Shown piece by piece: positions 56,151 through 64,000 of a stretch of 64,000 nt of DNA. Source of the stretch: Coriolopsis trogii (lineage: Eukaryota; Basidiomycota; Agaricomycetes; Polyporales; Polyporaceae). The stretch spans positions 1,674,001 through 1,738,000 of the forward strand of contig JAHYIO010000006.1 of assembly GCA_020543525.1 (NCBI GenBank), in the 5' to 3' direction. The notes below the pieces were generated by a model that saw only the letters and a program-made list of their open reading frames with translations, ran no database searches and was not told the DNA's origin. The stretch's first letter is position 1. Each line of letters opens with the position of its first letter. The translations under genes were made by a program, and so were the position numbers.

Positions 56151-56453
56151 ATGACTCGGACTCGGAGAGAAGCCTACGAAGCCGTGCCCCCGAGTCGAGG
56201 CCATGATCCACCCCGAGAGGCCGGGGCACGGGTGCAAGTCAATCAGTTAAACGCCGCATGGAGAAGAGCCAACGAGGCTATCCGGCAGCATCCCTTCGAT
56301 GTCAAGTATCGAATGGCACCGTACCGGTGTTTGAACCCGGTAGAGCACGTCATGGTGTTCGCCGGCGATGGACAGTCGACTAACTCTCAGCCCACGAGAC
56401 TCAAGTGCGTGGCTATTCCGCTTCTAGACCTGCCGCCCGGATCCCGTGCGTGA
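56151..56453 (+). CDS. Short open frame, possible exon of an unknown gene
   Basis: An ATG-initiated frame of 100 codons containing a protein-like segment: QLNAAWRRANEAIRQHPFDV, KYRMAPYRCLNPVEHVMVF, AGDGQSTNSQPTRLKC, VAIPLLDLPPG. The charge pattern and the PYRCL and LLDLPPG strings look conserved rather than random, but I do not recognise a family. The first 25 codons look less protein-like, so this may be a downstream exon whose partners lie within 55.8-56.1 kb. Confidence 0.3.
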   Translation: MTRTRREAYEAVPPSRGHDPPREAGARVQVNQLNAAWRRANEAIRQHPFDVKYRMAPYRCLNPVEHVMVFAGDGQSTNSQPTRLKCVAIPLLDLPPGSRA

Positions 56454-57276
56454 AGAGTTATTCTTGAAGTGTTGGAAAACGTGCGTTGATGCAGTACCTA
56501 GCTACCGTGTTGTGACGTTTGGGGGGAACGTACTCACACGACAATCATGGAGGATTGGTTGCCACGAGCAGGGGATAGCATTGACGGCAGCTCCGCGCTG
56601 GACGTGCGCCTAGGGCGAAGATCGTGATGTAGCCTGCAAGCAGAAAACGGATGAGATAATGCAGAGAGCCGGCGTATTCCTGTACCCATGGCGAGTAAGC
56701 CCAAGTCCGGTGAAACCTTACATCACTCACCTACTGAGGCAGACCAGATTGACGTTTGCGAGGTCCTTTTCTGGGACGAAACGTCGCTTGCTGCCTTCTT
56801 GTTGTCCGGTATGAGAAGCAACCCGAAGACAGTGCGAAGCGCGCCGACAGGTGCAGTCCATAGCTCGTCCAGGGACGGTTTGGTCAATGCCTCGCTGGTC
56901 AATGCGTTTGCCGGTGTCGTAATGTTGTGTACGATCGGCGTAACGGCGGTTGGGTGATTTGTGGTAAGCACGAGTGACCCCAGTTTCAGTAAACAGGCGA
57001 TTGGCGACGGAGAAGTTCTCGGGGACGTTGAGGGCACAATGTGCGCCGGGACTCATTGTGATAGAACACGTTAATTGAATACGAAGGGGCTAGTCCTCTT
57101 CCTTGTTGTCGACATGTGCGTCCTGTGCGATGGCGAGGGAGCACCGGGCTTCAGCCCAGTGGGACTGCTCTCGCTATTGGGTCCCCATCCCCATCTTGAA
57201 GCGTTACACCACACCTGAAAACGGTATAGTGAAGAGTATATGGTACGTTGAGCGAGTGAGTTGGTCAATATAAGAA
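56454..57276. other. Intergenic with overlapping minus-strand frames
   Basis: Two minus-strand frames (56723-57037 and 56727-57056) overlap; one contains LWTAPVGALRTVFGLLLIPD, a possible membrane helix. An ATG at 57054-57056 opens the other. A multi-exon minus gene may exist, but I cannot build one in phase. Confidence 0.3.
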
Positions 57277-57598
57277 GTTTTGAGTAGTGTTGCCGCGAGT
57301 TCGAGTTGAACTCGCGAGTTCCGATGTGAGTTGGGCAACTCGGCGAGCGACTCGCAACTCGCCGTGCGACTCGCCGTGGCTGATCATGGCTTCTGATTGG
57401 TTGAAGCACGGACCTTTGAGCGCCCTCCCTCCGAGTTGGCGCCCATGACGAAATTGGGCGATGCCAGAATCAGCGATCTTGGGGGACCAACTCGCGAGCC
57501 AACTCGCAACTCGCATCGATCGAACTCGATCTGACGAGTTGATCGAGTTGCACGACTCGCCTCGCCTCACCTCGCCTCGCGGCAACACTAGTTTTGAG
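57277..57598. mobile_element. hAT-type MITE with 8-bp target duplication
   Basis: The element spans 57285-57590 (306 bp). It starts TAGTGTTGCCGCGAG and ends CTCGCGGCAACACTA, perfect 15-bp inverted repeats. Both sides are flanked by GTTTTGAG (57277-57284 and 57591-57598), a perfect 8-bp duplication. TA(G)NG termini plus 8-bp duplications are diagnostic of the hAT superfamily. The interior has no coding capacity and is packed with short CGAGTT/AACTCG motifs in both orientations, like the subterminal repeats bound by hAT transposases. The exact duplication implies a fairly young insertion. Confidence 0.92.
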
Positions 57599-58735
57599 AG
57601 AGAAAGCAGACGCCACGGTCACGATGTGTAACAAACCCGTGAGAATATGTAAACGGCAGACTCGGAGTTGAGCCGGGCCACTGAACCAGTTTGAACCTGT
57701 GGTGACTTGCACGTTCGAAAGCAATCCGACAATCCGTGAACATGCGAAGGTGGGCTCGAATGCATGAACACGTTAACCTGCGAAAGCTGAGGACCAGCTA
57801 GGCCGTAGATAGTCTGGGATATGTACTTTGTAGCCTCGGTGCGGCGTATCTCCAAAGCGAGTTTCAGCGCGAATCATCAGTGACCTGAGTCCGACACTGG
57901 TCAGCTAATAGGCTAGTAGCTGGCATGTAGTTGCACGCGACAAATCGGTATTACCACTCGCCCTGAGACTCGGGCAGGAACCAGAGGGTGATGAATATCC
58001 CGAGAATCCCGGCACTCGGTATCAATGTCCTGTCATCTACAACGCGGTAGCCATGAGGCATACATTGATCGAACGCGATGTGATCGAGCCCGCGTGCGGT
58101 CGGGATCCATGTAGGTCCTTGTGATGTCGTGTGTTGCCGACTCAGACCTGAGGGTAACGTGGCGAACGCGCAAGCCTATGTTGCTGCCACTGACCGGGTT
58201 TTGTGCGTCGAACTCATGTATCCCTTACTTGGAGGCCGGTCCGATGTACCATACACGGGGATGAGTTTGTACCGCGATTGTCTTCCTGGGCTGGGCTTCG
58301 GGAGCGATATAGTTGCAAAGACAGTACATCGGCGTCGAGGGTGAGGTTGAGAGAATTCGTAACGCCCATGGCCCCAACTGCACTGCGCCTGGGCCCTGGC
58401 GCTGTCGTAGCTCTCGAATGGTGTCAATACATACAGGTATCGAATACCAATAGCGTACACAGTCCAATGTCCTACACCTGTGCTACCTCGAGTACTGGAG
58501 TACATACTACCCTTGTAGGTGGTACTACTATCAACTTGACAGTCGTGAGCAGAAGCGGATGGCTAGTATCAGATTTATACATCCGCAGTCAACAGGGGGC
58601 ATCGTATCGTCCGTGGTCATATAGTACAATGATGTCAAGGGAACGTGGGTGCATCAGCTAACGCTGAGCGACTGCAGTAAGGAAGTCATGAGCAACCCTT
58701 CGAGTCGACTCAAGCTCGAGAAAGTCGCACTCACA
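57599..58735. other. Intergenic
   Basis: No supported gene. The plus frame 58203-58661 (152 codons) is open, but starts with a near-cognate codon, is featureless and partly overlaps another open frame on the minus strand. Confidence 0.35.
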
Positions 58736-59578
58736 TTAATCTGAGGCATGGGGAGCCAGTCGCACAAGGTAGCGCGACGCCCCGTCCTCAGCCGGCAGCA
58801 TCTCCGAGAGGCCAACAAAATACCGGTGCTGGCTTCCGGAGAACAGGTCGATGTTGCGGAAGACGCCAGCGCTCGCGTCCTCCTCTCCGTACACGCGGAG
58901 GGGCCGCTCCCGACATGCGTCCTCATATTGGGGATGGGCAGGATACATGTCACTGGCGGTGAGCGGCTTGCAGAGTTCCTCGTCGATGTGGACTAGTATG
59001 TCTTCTATCGTGAGAGGGCGTCCTTTCGAGTGGGATCTGACTGTGCTCTCCCATTCATCACCCTCGTTCTCTCCCCTGAAGCAGAGGACACACAAATCGC
59101 GCCTAGAGGCAAAGGCCGGCGTGTTGAGCCGAGTGGTACGAGGTAACTCGACGAGGCGTTGGCCCCTGACGAGCCAGGGTATAGGAAAGCGCTGCAACCT
59201 GGAACACACATCGGGAGAAGAGGATAGGGAGGGAGAGGGAGAGCGCTTCGACCTCGGCAGATGACTCGGAGTCGTGGCTTGTGTAGAGTTGTGAAGCCCC
59301 CGAGAGGGAATGTTGGCGGGAGAGTTCGCCGGCGTTGAAGAAAGGAATTGAAAGTGATCGTCTTGGTCCCGCTCCCCACTGGCATCTTCTCCGAGCACTA
59401 GAACCCCACTTTCTGGGGTATCTGGCAAAGAGAGGGATTGAATGACAGGGGCAGGAGGAGGTTCGTAACGACCCTGGACGACGACAGGAGGGTCCTCCTT
59501 GAAGACAGGATACTCATGAGAACGATTGCTGAAATGCACAGTATAACCGCGCTGACGGTGGTGTAAAGGTTGAGCCAT
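58736..59578 (-). CDS. DUF6699-like protein (copy 2)
   Basis: Single-exon frame, start at ATG 59578 (MAQPLHHRQRGYTVHF; a more distal TTG is not used), 280 residues. The first 130 residues are Pro/Ser-rich with a Ser-Pro cluster. A compact C-terminal domain follows: RFPIPWLVRGQRLVELP, RPLTIEDILVHIDEEL, CKPLTASDMYPAHPQYEDAC, RNIDLFSGSQHRYFVGLSEM. The 'TIEDILxxI' helix, the later 'DLFxGxxxFxGL' strand and overall layout parallel DUF6699 copies 1 and 3, but similarity is weaker, so the family call is tentative. Stop TAA at 58736. Confidence 0.62.
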   Translation of the reverse strand: MAQPLHHRQRGYTVHFSNRSHEYPVFKEDPPVVVQGRYEPPPAPVIQSLSLPDTPESGVLVLGEDASGERDQDDHFQFLSSTPANSPANIPSRGLHNSTQATTPSHLPRSKRSPSPSLSSSPDVCSRLQRFPIPWLVRGQRLVELPRTTRLNTPAFASRRDLCVLCFRGENEGDEWESTVRSHSKGRPLTIEDILVHIDEELCKPLTASDMYPAHPQYEDACRERPLRVYGEEDASAGVFRNIDLFSGSQHRYFVGLSEMLPAEDGASRYLVRLAPHASD

Positions 59579-60121
59579 ATCGTAACAGGTCGTCAAAAAA
59601 AGGAGGCAGGTGAAGAAGGGGAATATAAGTCAATAGTGAAGAAAGGAGGGGGAGGGGGAGCGACCCCGCCCGCTTTTGTACACTGCGAGCAGCCGCTGTC
59701 AGTATGTGGTTTTTGAAAGATACGCAGCGGCACGTACGAGTCATAAGTCCCATTTTGTCTGTGCAGGCCCCATGCGCCGCCCAGCCTCCTGAGATATTCC
59801 CATTATTCGAAGAGAGATCCAGTGGTGGACCTTAGATGCCGACACCCCAAAAAGGCAAGTTACGGACTATCAACGGCGGAAGCGTCTGCTTACCGCATTT
59901 CGCACACAGAGGTTATCCCTAGTGGACAGTCCGGGAAGGTCTGGCCAGCTTTGTTATCATCCTTTTCCTCGCAGCTCTATTAGCGATTGCCATTACGCTC
60001 GGTCAAGTCTATGATGACCGTCTTGAAGACCGGCGGCTGAAGGGTACGTGGTCGGAGGAAAGCGGATGCTACAATGATCATCAGTCTTCCATTCTCGTAA
60101 CCTGAATCTGTCTTTTTGGAA
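59579..60121. other. Intergenic
   Basis: Promoter side of the DUF6699-like gene. No gene recognised. Confidence 0.35.
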
Positions 60122-60973
60122 TTACCAAGCAGCCGACGCGGGCGGGCGGTGCTGCAGGCGCTGTCGGGACGAGTAGCAGTCAACTAGAGTTTGAACTAGA
60201 CCAGGATGCGGGCGCACTGCCTCAGAAAGCCAGGACAGAGAGGCCACCGTATGATTAATGTGGGTGCATGAGCACACGGTGAGCAAGCTCACAGGCAGAA
60301 GAGTGGAATGAGGCGTGGTACGAGATATCTGCAAGAAGACAACGGTGTCAGATTCAGTGTACCGCACGTTCTCGGTCCCTCCTTGTACGCTAGATAACCC
60401 GGCTCCCGCGCAGAAGTAAGCAGACGTACCAGAGAGCGTTGAGTCAAAGGTGGCATATCGGCAGAATACCTCGGAGTGTGTGTATCGTGTGCGTGAGAAG
60501 CCCGTCGAATTCGTCAACCAACAGACGCTTGCAGTGGGAGAGCTTTGTGCTGGTTCTGGATGCAAACACGTCCAGTGGCTATACTCAAGATACAAGACAA
60601 AACTGGAAGTCAACAAGTCATCCTCGCAGCTGTTCAGACGGGCATTGTCAATTTCTGCGGCTGTCCCAGAAGTAACGGTGATGCACGATAACACGAACCT
60701 TGAGATCGTATTCTCATCTAGTCCCGAGTGTGCACCAAGCGCATTCATCAAGGCCAGCAGCGAGACCAATGGTGGAGAGGAGACCTGACGCCATTGAAGG
60801 AGGCAAGACATGAAAGTTGAACGTTGAACATGGAGTCCGTATGTTGCTAAACGCCTTAGTGCCACCCCAATTACCAAATCAAGTATTCTCGGCATCACGG
60901 TCCGCTCGGCCGTTTCCAAACTTCGTCTCCTACCAATCATCATCAAGCCAACTTCTTCCCGTCGTCGCGACAT
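60122..60973 (-). CDS. Hypothetical protein, long uninterrupted frame
   Basis: An intact frame of 283 codons with an ATG at 60973, long for chance in DNA of this composition. No domain is recognised. The centre reads LVSLLALMNALGAHSGLDEN, ISRFVLSCITVTSG, AAEIDNARLNSCEDDLLTS, VLYLEYSHWTCLHPEPAQ. The composition (Ser, Leu, Thr, Cys) is unlike its neighbours. A shorter frame (60450-60788) is open on the opposite strand, so the coding strand is not certain. Confidence 0.3.
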   Translation of the reverse strand: MSRRREEVGLMMIGRRRSLETAERTVMPRILDLVIGVALRRLATYGLHVQRSTFMSCLLQWRQVSSPPLVSLLALMNALGAHSGLDENTISRFVLSCITVTSGTAAEIDNARLNSCEDDLLTSSFVLYLEYSHWTCLHPEPAQSSPTASVCWLTNSTGFSRTRYTHSEVFCRYATFDSTLSGTSAYFCAGAGLSSVQGGTENVRYTESDTVVFLQISRTTPHSTLLPVSLLTVCSCTHINHTVASLSWLSEAVRPHPGLVQTLVDCYSSRQRLQHRPPASAAW

Positions 60974-61338
60974 CTCCTAACGACCATCACAGCGTGCCAC
61001 CAGATTTGGGGCACAGAGTGACAGTACTGGCATGTACAATATACATTGTCCGTGACGCAGCCGTACTATCCAACTTCAAGTCGCGCCGAATCACTTCTCA
61101 AACACACCCATCAAGCTTTCTCTAGGTGTCATGCAGCGTTGTGAGCGCGATTAGGGGCAGTCTTATTGATGAGTACGGTATGTTGGCCGTTTACAAAAGA
61201 ATCCAGATGTACAAAAGGAGCTGACAGAATGCTACTTTGGTAGCCGGCTATAATCGCCGATATCGTCAGTCCGTATATGAATCGAGTGAATCGTCGCAAC
61301 TCACTACATAAGGAGTTAACACAGGTCATACCGTTGCT
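60974..61338. other. Intergenic
   Basis: No gene recognised between the hypothetical frame and the third zinc-finger gene. Confidence 0.35.
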
Positions 61339-62512
61339 TCAATGGATTAAACCTCGATTTCTGTTCCCAGGATGCCAATTCGCGAGGGCCTCACCAAAGC
61401 ACCGCCCCTTCTTCTCCCGCAAGTGCCGCTGCAAAGCATCCCGACGGCTGAAACTCTGCCCGCACCCTCCGACCATGATCTCCTCTCCTATCCGTATGGC
61501 CGCCGCCTCCCGAATGACCGCGTTGGACATGCCGTACGTACTGGCCTTGGAGAGCGGGACACCGCAGCACGAGTATTGGGGAACGTTGCGGGGCCGTTCG
61601 TGCGTCTTGATGTGTCGACGAAGGTCCTGCGCACGACGGCCGTTCTGGACGTAGTCGCAGTGCGGACATTTCCCATCTCTGTTCGTGTATTTGGGCTGAC
61701 GCTGTTCAGGATGCACCGCGACATTGCGTCGTCGGCTGTCAAAGGTCGCGAAAGCGGGAGGAGAGGCGTTACGAGAAGACGACTGCCATGGCTCGTCGTC
61801 TGGGTGGGATGTAGAGACGGTGGGCGACGTCGGGGGATAGATATCGGCGGTCAGAAATGATGTCTCGGGGTGAGTGAAGTTGTCTTCGCAAACTGGGGTC
61901 GAGTGCTGATAGAACTCGGTTTGCCCAGTAGGGAGGCAATGCGATATCTGGTCCTGCGGCACTGTTGGCTCCGGAAGAGCGGAGACGTGGGACGAACCAC
62001 AACCAGATGAGCTCCACTGGCCTGTGAAGTCTACCGGAGACGGGTACGGATTGTGACCTTGGGATATACCCAGCCCAGGTACCCATTGACCAGCATCCTC
62101 TGTGGACTTGGAGGTAGTTGTAGAAGGAACCACCCACTGACAGGCTGCCTGGCTGATGTGGATGTGTCCGAAGGGGCTCACTGCTTCGGGATTGTAGGCA
62201 GTGGATTCTGCAGGGTACGGATGATGGAGCATCTGGCTAGTACCTCAGCCCATGAGACGGTGAAATCGCAAGTATGATCATTTTTACTCACTGGAAGTGG
62301 ACAGGTGGTCCACATTCAAAACCAGTCGTCTGAAGAGGCGGTGCGAAGGCCTGCATATCCGCCCAGAGATGATTGGTGGTAATGCGCGGAGGAAAGAGAG
62401 TAGTTTCGTGCATTGGAAGCTCCGCTTGCAAGTAGGTGTAGTCCTCCTCTGAGCGGGGAGAGTTGTAAGAAGCGTACGAAGCGTGATGAAGGTCAACAGT
62501 CGCACAGTCCAT
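61339..62512 (-). CDS. Basidiomycete C2H2-type zinc-finger protein (copy 3)
   Basis: Third member of the zinc-finger family, 372 residues. Exon 1 is 62292-62512 (ATG 62512, MDCATVDLHHASYASYN), the intron 62237-62291 with GTGAGT to TACTAG, and exon 2 61339-62236; phases agree. After a Pro/Ser/Thr-rich region comes GKCPHCDYVQ...DLRRHIKTH, YSCCGVPLSK, then IMVGGCGQSFSRRDALQRHL and GRCFGEALANWHPGN. Compared with copy 1 the exon-intron layout is the same: one intron about 200 nt after the start, then a single long exon with the fingers at the end. Confidence 0.82.
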
Positions 62513-63074
62513 CGACGTCGAAGGGCGGTGAGGGGGGGACGGGGATCCGTAGCCTTCTTCATAATGAGAGATGCTTTATATTACTTGCGAAGCACCCGCA
62601 AAATGAACGTTCTCTTCTGCCCAATCTTTGCGGACGTCGAACAATGTCTCGATAAACGCGTGACCGAGAGGGTGGAAAGGCGGCCTTATGACCACAATAT
62701 GAGTGGATGGATTCACACGATGTTTATGCCGAATAATATAGTCGCTCCGGAATTCCATGATTCCGTACTCTCTGTCATCGACATTGTATCCTATCGGATA
62801 CTATCGTGACGGCAGCATTCTATAAACACAACCTTGTATGACTACCCGTCGTGGATCACTGAACGCGCGCTCCCGATATCTACATCCGCCGAGGTACTCT
62901 GCTTTTTTTGCCTGCCGATGGCGCTGAAACGGAGAGTAGGATGGAACGAACAGGAGCCAATTACAGGTTTACAGCGGATAACTACGTCTACGCCTCAACC
63001 GCAAAGACAGCTTCTTTTGATACCTCAACATCAGAAAGCCGCATCGTCCATCCACATGAGCACACAGCCCGCGT
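62513..63074. other. Intergenic
   Basis: Contains the promoter of the third zinc-finger gene and the 3' flank of the next. No gene seen. Confidence 0.35.
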
Positions 63075-63965
63075 TCACCTATCTCCGGTCGACCCCACTT
63101 CGACAACAAAGACTTCATCGAGCTTCCGCCCTCTCGGAAGCTCGGATCTCGAAGCGGGACGAATCCCTTGAAAGCGTCGCCTCCCCCAAATGTAGTCAAC
63201 CATGCGCTGCGCATGCCTCGACTGCGCGTCCTCGGGGATTGCGAGCAAACGCCTCTGTGCTGCTCGACTCAGCGCGCTCTGTTCCGACTGGCTCATCCGC
63301 AGTAACTCGTGCGGCTCGATCGGTGCGCGCAGTCCCCTGTAGAGTCCCTCGAGCACGTCGGCCACTGTGATGAATGGCTCCCCCGACTCGCGTGAGGACG
63401 AGCGGGAGCGGGAGGGTCTGACCTCGATCTCCATCGACAGGTACGGGAAGATGAGGACGATGAGCTGCGGAGACCCCGCACGATTGCCCCCGCTGGTGCG
63501 TACGGCCCTGCGTTTGAGTTCAGCGGGTTTAACCGTCGGACTGTCGACGAGCGCGGACGTCGGGGGGTGCATCAGATCCCACGTTAGCGGTGGGCGCGCG
63601 GTGGGATGCTGCGGCACCGCGAGGAGAGGGTCGATGATAAGACGTCCGGGGCTTGCTGGGCGACTGTCGTCGGATGATGCAGAAGACGCAGAACGCCACG
63701 GGACATCCGAAGCGCGACGGGGACGATGGTGGCCATCGAGCTCTGGAAGGGGAATGACGCGTGGCCGAGGAGCCTCTGGAGGACCAGCTGGCGAAGCGGG
63801 TACCGGCGCAGCATAAGGGGCTGGTGGAGGCCTATACCACCAGGAAGACGGTGAAGGAGGTCGCGCGTGGTATCCGCGCGATGTTGTAGGAGAAGGAGCG
63901 TAGGTGTAGTAGTAGACGGGTACGTTGTTGAACAAAGTCGGAGGTACTCGCTGGTAGGAGGGCAT
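63075..63965 (-). CDS. DUF6699 protein (copy 3)
   Basis: Single-exon frame of 296 residues from ATG 63965 (MPSYQRVPPTLFNNVPVYYY). The Pro/Ser/Tyr-rich N-terminal third is followed by the DUF6699 domain: RLIIDPLLAVPQHP, PPLTWDLMHPP, LKRRAVRTSGGNRAG, LIVLIFPYLSMEIEV, FITVADVLEGLYRGLRAPI, and the tail MVDYIWGRRRFQGIRPAS. It aligns well by eye with copy 1 (TVxDxLxGLYxGLR, then RxxDYxxxRRxxxGxRPA). Stop TGA at 63075. Function unknown. Confidence 0.85.
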   Translation of the reverse strand: MPSYQRVPPTLFNNVPVYYYTYAPSPTTSRGYHARPPSPSSWWYRPPPAPYAAPVPASPAGPPEAPRPRVIPLPELDGHHRPRRASDVPWRSASSASSDDSRPASPGRLIIDPLLAVPQHPTARPPLTWDLMHPPTSALVDSPTVKPAELKRRAVRTSGGNRAGSPQLIVLIFPYLSMEIEVRPSRSRSSSRESGEPFITVADVLEGLYRGLRAPIEPHELLRMSQSEQSALSRAAQRRLLAIPEDAQSRHAQRMVDYIWGRRRFQGIRPASRSELPRGRKLDEVFVVEVGSTGDR

Positions 63966-64000
63966 GCTTAGAGCTTTTGCCCACGACGCTTCGCGGGCAC

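Noticed and set aside
55660..56229. 189-codon minus frame
   Set aside because: Starts with GTG, has no domain or splice partner, and competes with an open plus frame.
56325..56345. Possible T-arm (CCGG stem around TTTGAAC)
   Set aside because: The loop would be 9 nt rather than 7 and the other arms are missing.
1..64000. CRISPR arrays, bacterial operons, rRNA genes
   Set aside because: None seen; intron structure and families are eukaryotic, and no regularly spaced short repeats occur.

Overview
The window is nuclear DNA of a mushroom-forming basidiomycete (Agaricomycetes, most like the Polyporales). The signs are many short GT-AG introns (about 54-80 nt) with CTNAC-like branch sites, two class I hydrophobins, two type I metacaspase relatives, F-box proteins, small secreted cysteine-rich proteins, and several families known only from basidiomycetes (DUF6535, DUF6593, DUF6699, and a family ending near a QCxFLxxYK motif). 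No bacterial operon, rRNA, tRNA or CRISPR array is visible. Gene models below were built by hand from reading frames and splice signals; where a junction is uncertain the entry says so.

Layout. 1-10.8 kb: a CCCH-motif coiled-coil protein (980-2482), a Kelch protein of the KLHDC4/Kel3 type (2629-5361, minus), an F-box protein, a second CCCH-motif gene and a MYND zinc-finger gene with a 9-nt microexon. 11-17 kb, all minus: a DUF6535 membrane protein, a DUF6914-like protein and the CAAX protease RCE1. 17-24 kb: a gene-poor stretch, two tandem hydrophobin genes with duplicated upstream DNA, and an MFS transporter. 24.4-25.6 kb: a non-autonomous transposon with 132-bp, about 98% identical terminal inverted repeats and nested palindromes. 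26-36 kb, all minus: a zinc-finger factor, an alpha/beta-hydrolase-like protein, a DUF6593 protein, two more CCCH-motif genes and a second zinc-finger factor. 37-49 kb: a basidiomycete family of unknown function 100 bp upstream of a metacaspase-like gene that has lost its catalytic histidine, an F-box protein, a GPI-anchored cysteine-rich protein and a second metacaspase with both catalytic residues. 50.6-64 kb: DUF6699 protein, BUB3, a small secreted protein, a hAT-type MITE with a perfect 8-bp target duplication, a DUF6699-like protein, a third zinc-finger factor and a third DUF6699 protein at the right edge.

How they fit together. Housekeeping genes (RCE1, BUB3, KLHDC4) are interspersed with small lineage-specific families present in two to four divergent copies: four CCCH-motif genes, three zinc-finger factors, three DUF6699-type genes, two metacaspases, two hydrophobins and two F-box genes. 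The best candidate for an undescribed system is the CCCH coiled-coil family, whose members share a Cys-Cys-Cys-His module, a conserved intron position and, in three of four, a hydrophobic segment near the C-terminus. The metacaspase pair (one apparently active, one pseudoenzyme) is the next most interesting item.
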